Shown in pieces: positions 6,952 through 11,338 of a stretch of 11,338 nucleotides of DNA. The translations under genes were made by a program, and so were the position numbers. Each line of letters opens with the position of its first letter. Positions within the stretch are counted from its first letter, which is position 1. The notes under the pieces are model-generated. The model searched no databases. It was not told where the DNA came from and worked only from the letters and a program-made list of their open reading frames with translations. Origin of the DNA: Pelagibacteraceae bacterium (GTDB lineage Bacteria; Pseudomonadota; Alphaproteobacteria; Pelagibacterales; Pelagibacteraceae); contig VTPF01000016.1 of NCBI GenBank assembly GCA_008638025.1, positions 1 to 11,338 on the forward strand. Reading direction: 5' to 3'.

Positions 6952-6980
6952 AATTTATCTATAATTAAGCTTTATTAATC

Positions 6981-8468
6981 ATGACTTTACAAATGCCACA
7001 AGCTGACGAGCTTGTTTTAAATAATAAAGAAAATATTATTTTAGATCTAAAAAAAATTTCTAGTAATGTTCTTTTTGAAAACGAAGAAATTACCCCCTAC
7101 GAAACTGACGGTCTTACAGCCTATAAACAAAAACCTATTGCTGTAGTTCTTCCCGAGACAACAGATGAAGTAAGCAAAGTACTAAGCTATTGTTTTAACA
7201 ATAATGTAAAAGTTGTGCCTAGAGGAGCGGGCACAGGATTATCCGGGGGAGCTTTACCATTACAAGACTGCATTTTAGTAGGATTAGGAAAATTTAATAA
7301 AATTTTGGAGACTGACTTTGAAAATAGATGTGTGGTTGCACAACCGGGTGTTACGAATCTAGCTATTACCAATGCAGTTCAGCATGAAGGATTTTATTAT
7401 GCACCAGATCCATCCAGCCAGATCGCTTGTTCTATAGGAGGAAATATTGCAGAAAATTCAGGCGGTGTTCATTCGCTAAAATATGGGACTACCACTAACA
7501 ATGTATTAGGTGTGGAAATGGTTTTAATGGACGGAACAGTTCTACGTATTGGAGGAAAAAATCTAGATTCGGAAGGTTATGATTTGTTGGGCTTAATTAC
7601 TGGGTCCGAGGGGTTGCTTGGAGTTATTACAGAAGTGACAGTTAAAATTTTAAAAAAACCACAGTCGGTACGAGCGGTATTAATCGGCTTTGATACTATT
7701 GAAGATTCTGGGAATTGTGTTGCTGATATTATTTCAAAAGGAATTGTTCCTGCAGGTATGGAAATTATGGACAGACCTCTTATTAAGGCAACAGATGATT
7801 ATGCAAAAGCAGGCTATCCCAGAGACGTTGAATCTCTTTTAATTGTTGAACTTGATGGTACCGAAAGTGAAGTAGATATTTTAATTGAAAAAGTTTTGGA
7901 AATTTCAAAAGCTAATAAAGCGTCCTATCATCGAGCAAGTGCTAGCGATGAGGAAAGATTAAGATTTTGGAAAGGAAGAAAAGCAGCCTTTCCAGCTTTA
8001 GGAGTAATTTCTCCAGATTATATTTGTATGGATGGATCTATACCAAGAAATAAATTGGCAGATGTATTAGGTGAAATTTATAAAATGTCCAAAAAATATG
8101 GACTAGGTGTTGCAAACTGTTTTCATGCTGGAGACGGAAATTTACATCCTTTAATTATGTACGATTCTAACAATCCAAAAGAGTTAAAAAAAGCAGAAGA
8201 GTTTGGAGCTGATATTTTAAAGTATTGTGTAAAAGTAGGTGGAGTGTTGACGGGTGAGCATGGTGTTGGAATTGAAAAGAGAGATTTGATGTGTGAGATG
8301 TTTAACGACAATGATATTCAACAACAATTGAGATTAAAAAAAGCTTTTGATGATAAAAATCTTTTAAACCCAGGAAAAGTTTACCCCATTCTGCATCGAT
8401 GCGCAGAAGAAGGAAGAATTCATATTCATAAAGGAAAAACAAAATTTCCAGATCTGCCAAGGTTTTAA
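6981..8468 (+). CDS. glcD: Glycolate dehydrogenase FAD subunit GlcD
   Basis: GlcD is the main catalytic FAD subunit of the GlcDEF complex, which oxidises glycolate (and often D-lactate) to glyoxylate and feeds electrons to the respiratory chain. The 495-residue product matches the usual length (about 499 in E. coli). The FAD-binding PCMH domain holds PRGAGTGLSGGALPL at about 80-94, APDPSSQ at 141-147 and SIGGNIAENSGG at 151-162. The C-terminal FAD-oxidase domain holds CFHAGDGNLHPL at 380-391, LTGEHGVGIEKR at 423-434 and the closing NPGK at 463-466. His382, His389 and His427 are the conserved active-site-region histidines. The start has no Shine-Dalgarno sequence; Met5 is a possible alternative. 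The stop overlaps the glcE ATG by one base (TAATG), indicating translational coupling. Confidence 0.94.
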   Translation: MTLQMPQADELVLNNKENIILDLKKISSNVLFENEEITPYETDGLTAYKQKPIAVVLPETTDEVSKVLSYCFNNNVKVVPRGAGTGLSGGALPLQDCILVGLGKFNKILETDFENRCVVAQPGVTNLAITNAVQHEGFYYAPDPSSQIACSIGGNIAENSGGVHSLKYGTTTNNVLGVEMVLMDGTVLRIGGKNLDSEGYDLLGLITGSEGLLGVITEVTVKILKKPQSVRAVLIGFDTIEDSGNCVADIISKGIVPAGMEIMDRPLIKATDDYAKAGYPRDVESLLIVELDGTESEVDILIEKVLEISKANKASYHRASASDEERLRFWKGRKAAFPALGVISPDYICMDGSIPRNKLADVLGEIYKMSKKYGLGVANCFHAGDGNLHPLIMYDSNNPKELKKAEEFGADILKYCVKVGGVLTGEHGVGIEKRDLMCEMFNDNDIQQQLRLKKAFDDKNLLNPGKVYPILHRCAEEGRIHIHKGKTKFPDLPRF

Positions 8469-9700
8469 TGTCAGGTGTGTTTCAACCAGCAAATGAGTCC
8501 CAAATTTCAGACTTTATAAGGGATTCTGCCAAATCTAATAATCCTATTGAAGTTGTTGGCTATAATACTAAAGCCATAGGCAGATACATTCAATGTTCTC
8601 AAACTTTGGACTTGAGTAAAATTAAAGGAATAGTCGAGTATATGCCGGAAGAACTTTATATCAAAGTTTGTGCCAATACTTCTATGCTTGAAGTCATGGA
8701 TTTACTGAAATCAAAAAAACAGATGTTAGGATTTGAACCAGTCGATTATGGATATTTATATTATGGTAAAAGTAACTACGGATCTGTTGGTGGAGCAATA
8801 GGGTGTAATTTATCAGGATCTAGAAGATTTAAAGCGGGAGCTTTAAGAGATCATTTGCTCGGTTTTAGAGCAGTAAACGGTAGTGGCGAAATTATTAAAT
8901 CAGGCGGGACGGTAGTAAAAAATGTGACTGGATATGATTTAAGCAAATTAGTAGCTGGCTCGTATGGAACTTTATCAGTTTTATCCGAAGTGGTTTTAAA
9001 AGTTTTGCCGGAGCCTGAATATAGTGAGACATTTATTATTTATAACTTAGATAGCTTACAAGCAATTAATGCTTTTTCAAAAGTTATGAAAACTTCTTTG
9101 GAAATTTCTGGTGCTTGTTATTTTCCTAAAAATAATATTAATTTTTTTCGCTTAAATGATCTGGACAATACTCACTCCGTTCTGGCATTAAGAGTGGAGG
9201 GACCTAAAAAATCTGTAATAGAAAGAGTTTCAAGTTTGCAATCAATATTTAAAGAGATGAAAAAAACGACTATTCTCGAATTATATCAGTCAAAATTATT
9301 TTGGAAGATAGCTTCTAACCTGGAGTGTTTTAGCAACTCTCCAAATGTAGTTGCTAAAATTTCTTTAGCACCTACGGATGCTAATTCTTTTGTAAAACAA
9401 TTTTGCGATGATTCTATTATTGGGATTAATAATAAATATTTTATAGATTGGGCTGGTGGATTAGTCTGGATAGAAATAGATAATTTAGATCCTTCTTATT
9501 TAATTATAGAAAAAATTAAAAAATTTTGTACTCAAAGTAATGCTCATATGACTATAGTAAAATCAAATATGACGTATCGAAGTACAGGATCTTTTTTAAC
9601 CAGTGCAAGCGATGATTTAAAATCTTTAACTTCTAGGATTAAAAAAAGTTTTGACCCTAAAAGTATTTTAAATCCTGGAAAAATGTATGCAGGAATATAA
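8468..9700 (+). CDS. glcE: Glycolate dehydrogenase FAD-binding subunit GlcE
   Basis: GlcE is the second FAD-binding subunit of glycolate dehydrogenase and is needed for activity of the complex. The 410-residue product begins with the PCMH half-domain: VVGYNTKAIGR at about 29-39, GSVGGAIGCNLSGSRR at about 105-120, and KNVTGYDLSKLVAGSYGTL at about 151-169. These agree well with E. coli GlcE, as does ISGACYF at 213-219. The end, KSILNPGKMYAGI, is the usual FAD-oxidase C-terminus. It is about 60 residues longer than E. coli GlcE (about 350), with the extra length in the divergent middle and C-terminal part (about 220-370). It starts on a TAATG overlap with glcD, with a weak AAGG at 8459-8462, and ends on a TAATG overlap with glcF. 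Confidence 0.93.
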   Translation: MSGVFQPANESQISDFIRDSAKSNNPIEVVGYNTKAIGRYIQCSQTLDLSKIKGIVEYMPEELYIKVCANTSMLEVMDLLKSKKQMLGFEPVDYGYLYYGKSNYGSVGGAIGCNLSGSRRFKAGALRDHLLGFRAVNGSGEIIKSGGTVVKNVTGYDLSKLVAGSYGTLSVLSEVVLKVLPEPEYSETFIIYNLDSLQAINAFSKVMKTSLEISGACYFPKNNINFFRLNDLDNTHSVLALRVEGPKKSVIERVSSLQSIFKEMKKTTILELYQSKLFWKIASNLECFSNSPNVVAKISLAPTDANSFVKQFCDDSIIGINNKYFIDWAGGLVWIEIDNLDPSYLIIEKIKKFCTQSNAHMTIVKSNMTYRSTGSFLTSASDDLKSLTSRIKKSFDPKSILNPGKMYAGI

Positions 9701-10992
9701 TGCAAACTAAATTTACAAAAAAACAATTGGAAGATCATGAGGTACGCAACTCAGAAAAAATTCTGAGAAAATGTGTTCATTGTGGTTTTTGCAATGCTAC
9801 CTGTCCTACCTATCAAGTTTTGGGTGATGAATTGGATGGACCAAGAGGCAGAATTTATTTGATCAAAGACATGCTGGAAAACAGCAAGCCTGCAAATGAG
9901 AAAATTGTAAAACACATCGATCGATGCTTATCTTGTTATGCTTGCATGACCACTTGTCCCTCAGGCGTTAATTACATGCACATCATTGATCATGCTAGAA
10001 ATCATATAGAGCGCACTTATACAAGACCCTGGTTTGATAAAACATTAAGAAATATTTTATCTTTTGTTTTACCAAGTACAAAACTTTTTCGCTTAATGGC
10101 AATAATGGTTAAAATTACAAAACCCTTTTCTTTTATGATGCCAAGTAAAATTAAAAATATGATTGCTTTAATGCCATCTAGTTTCCCCAAGTCTACTTTG
10201 AAAACAAAAAATATTTATAAACCTAAAAATAAAGTGATAGCTAGAGTGATCTTATTAACGGGCTGTGTGCAGAAAGTTATTGCTCCACAAATTAATGATT
10301 CAACCATAAATATTTTAAATAGACATGGCGTAGAAGTTTATGTTGCAAAAGAAGCAGGTTGTTGCGGTTCATTAAACCATCATTTGGGCAAAGAAGATCT
10401 CGCAAAACAGTCTTTTATTAGAAATATAAATGCTTGGTATGATATTTGTCAAAAAAAACCAATTGATGCAATTTTAGTAAATACTTCAGGATGTGGAACT
10501 ACGTTAAAAGATTATGGTTTTATTTTTGAAAATCATCCTGACAAAGAACTTAGTAAAAGAGCTAAATTTATTTCTGAACTTTCTAAGGATATCACAGAAT
10601 ATTTAGGAAAAAATATTAAGTTGAATTTTACAGGTAATGAAAAAGGACACAAAATTGCTTATCATTCAGCATGTTCTATGCAACATGGACAAAAAGTACA
10701 TCAGCAACCATTAAGCTTATTAAAACAAAGTGGAAACCAGATCTTAGAAATTCCTGATGGACATTTGTGCTGCGGTTCCGCAGGAACTTATAATTTATTG
10801 CAAGGAGAAATGGCCAAAGAGTTGCTTAAAAGAAAAGTTGAAAATATTAATAAAACTAGTCCTGATTTTATCGCGGCAGGTAATGTTGGATGTATCACGC
10901 AAATTTCAACAGGAACCATCATTCCCATTGTGCATACGATAGAGTTGTTAGATTGGTTCACAGGTGGTAACAAGCCAAGGGAAATAAAATGA
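9700..10992 (+). CDS. glcF: Glycolate dehydrogenase iron-sulfur subunit GlcF
   Basis: GlcF passes electrons from the flavin subunits of glycolate dehydrogenase to the membrane quinone pool. The 430-residue product has two 4Fe-4S ferredoxin motifs, Cys25-28-31-35 (CVHCGFCNATCP) and Cys76-79-82-86 (CLSCYACMTTCP). Two cysteine-rich CCG domains follow: one with Cys189, GCCGS at 220-224 and Cys265, the other with Cys325, LCCGS at 356-360 and Cys398. All expected cysteines are present and the length is slightly above the E. coli protein (about 407). AGGA at 9691-9694 lies five bases before the ATG, inside the end of glcE. The stop overlaps the next gene by four bases (ATGA). With glcD and glcE it forms a complete, contiguous glcDEF set. 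Confidence 0.95.
   Translation: MQTKFTKKQLEDHEVRNSEKILRKCVHCGFCNATCPTYQVLGDELDGPRGRIYLIKDMLENSKPANEKIVKHIDRCLSCYACMTTCPSGVNYMHIIDHARNHIERTYTRPWFDKTLRNILSFVLPSTKLFRLMAIMVKITKPFSFMMPSKIKNMIALMPSSFPKSTLKTKNIYKPKNKVIARVILLTGCVQKVIAPQINDSTINILNRHGVEVYVAKEAGCCGSLNHHLGKEDLAKQSFIRNINAWYDICQKKPIDAILVNTSGCGTTLKDYGFIFENHPDKELSKRAKFISELSKDITEYLGKNIKLNFTGNEKGHKIAYHSACSMQHGQKVHQQPLSLLKQSGNQILEIPDGHLCCGSAGTYNLLQGEMAKELLKRKVENINKTSPDFIAAGNVGCITQISTGTIIPIVHTIELLDWFTGGNKPREIK
10977..10982 (+). promoter_or_regulatory. Shine-Dalgarno site for the terminal dehydrogenase gene
   Basis: AAGGGA lies six bases before the ATG at 10989, within the end of glcF. It is one of the strongest ribosome sites in the window and fixes the start of the partial gene that follows. 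Confidence 0.65.
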
Positions 10993-11338
10993 AAAAAATA
11001 CTAGTTACTAGAAATTTATTAAAACTTAATGAAGAACGAGTGTTAAAATTATTTGATGCTAAATTAAATAAAGAAGACAAAGTTTTATCACCTGAAGAAG
11101 TAATTAATTTATCTAAAGATTGCGATGGTATTTTGTGTGTAGGTGGTAATAAATTTGACAAAGAAATTATTTCCAAACTTTCGTCTAGTGTAAAAATTAT
11201 AGCAAATTATGCTGTCGGTTATAATAATGTGGATACAGAAGCAGCTACTGCAAAAGGAATAGTTGTTACTAACACCCCTGAAGTTTTAACAGATGCAACT
11301 GCAGATATTTCTATCTTACTTTTGCTGGGGGCATCTAG
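10989..11338 (+). CDS. D-2-hydroxyacid dehydrogenase, glyoxylate reductase-like (partial, cut by window end)
   Basis: The first 116 codons of an NAD(P)-dependent D-2-hydroxyacid dehydrogenase are present; the frame is still open at the window edge. It starts MKKILVTRNL and carries the family's substrate-binding region: NYAVGYNNVD (about 74-83), then KGIVVTNTPEVLTDATAD (about 89-106). The VTNTPxVLTDATAD wording is typical of glyoxylate/hydroxypyruvate reductases (GyaR/GhrB type). The Rossmann GxGxxG motif and the catalytic Arg/Glu/His lie beyond the window, so cofactor and activity cannot be checked. It overlaps glcF by four bases (ATGA) and has a good Shine-Dalgarno site, so it is almost certainly co-translated with glcDEF. 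It could reduce glyoxylate to glycolate or hydroxypyruvate to glycerate. Confidence 0.88.
   Translation, partial: MKKILVTRNLLKLNEERVLKLFDAKLNKEDKVLSPEEVINLSKDCDGILCVGGNKFDKEIISKLSSSVKIIANYAVGYNNVDTEAATAKGIVVTNTPEVLTDATADISILLLLGAS

Noticed and set aside
1..11338. Novel defence, mobile or CRISPR-type system
   Set aside because: All long reading frames belong to recognisable respiratory or metabolic families. There are no transposases, integrases, direct-repeat arrays, tRNA-linked attachment sites or abrupt composition changes beyond the T-richness of the membrane-protein genes.

Overview
The window is one strongly AT-rich stretch in which every supported gene lies on the + strand, mostly with tiny gaps or overlaps. 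Base composition, compact layout and the gene content (a ccm cytochrome c maturation run, and glcDEF beside an aminotransferase and a hydroxyacid dehydrogenase) suggest a streamlined marine alphaproteobacterium of the SAR11/Pelagibacterales type. That placement is inferred from style and content; there is no rRNA or marker gene here to prove it.

Layout. (1) Positions 1-123 hold no convincing gene but contain a nested, relatively GC-rich hairpin (21-74) whose 3' arm can also form a second hairpin (70-82). (2) Positions 124-4048 are a System I cytochrome c maturation cluster: ccmC, ccmE, ccmF, ccmG, ccmH. The haem-ligand histidines, WWD motifs, WCTPC thioredoxin motif and RCLVCQGQS motif are all intact. 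There is no ccmD between ccmC and ccmE, no ccmA/ccmB next to ccmC, and no ccmI after the short ccmH. (3) Positions 4049-4146 are a 98-base gap with weak promoter-like hexamers and short palindromes. (4) Positions 4147-4632 encode a small outer-membrane barrel of the PagL lipid A deacylase family. (5) Positions 4637-11338 are a hydroxyacid/glyoxylate metabolism run: an FMN-dependent L-2-hydroxyacid dehydrogenase (LldD-like), a class I/II PLP aminotransferase, glycolate dehydrogenase GlcD-GlcE-GlcF, and the first third of a D-2-hydroxyacid dehydrogenase resembling glyoxylate reductase, cut by the window end.

How they fit together. The Ccm proteins attach haem to c-type cytochromes in the periplasm. 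LldD and GlcDEF are respiratory flavin/FeS dehydrogenases that feed electrons from 2-hydroxyacids into the membrane chain. GlcDEF makes glyoxylate, the aminotransferase could convert it to glycine, and the terminal dehydrogenase could reduce it back to glycolate, so the right half reads as a module around glyoxylate. The aminotransferase's use of glyoxylate is an inference from position only.

I see no tRNA, rRNA, CRISPR array, insertion sequence, phage gene or toxin/defence system. The genes are of known families; the points most worth a second look are the structured element before ccmC, the altered PagL-like active site, the reduced ccm set, and the glyoxylate-centred grouping.
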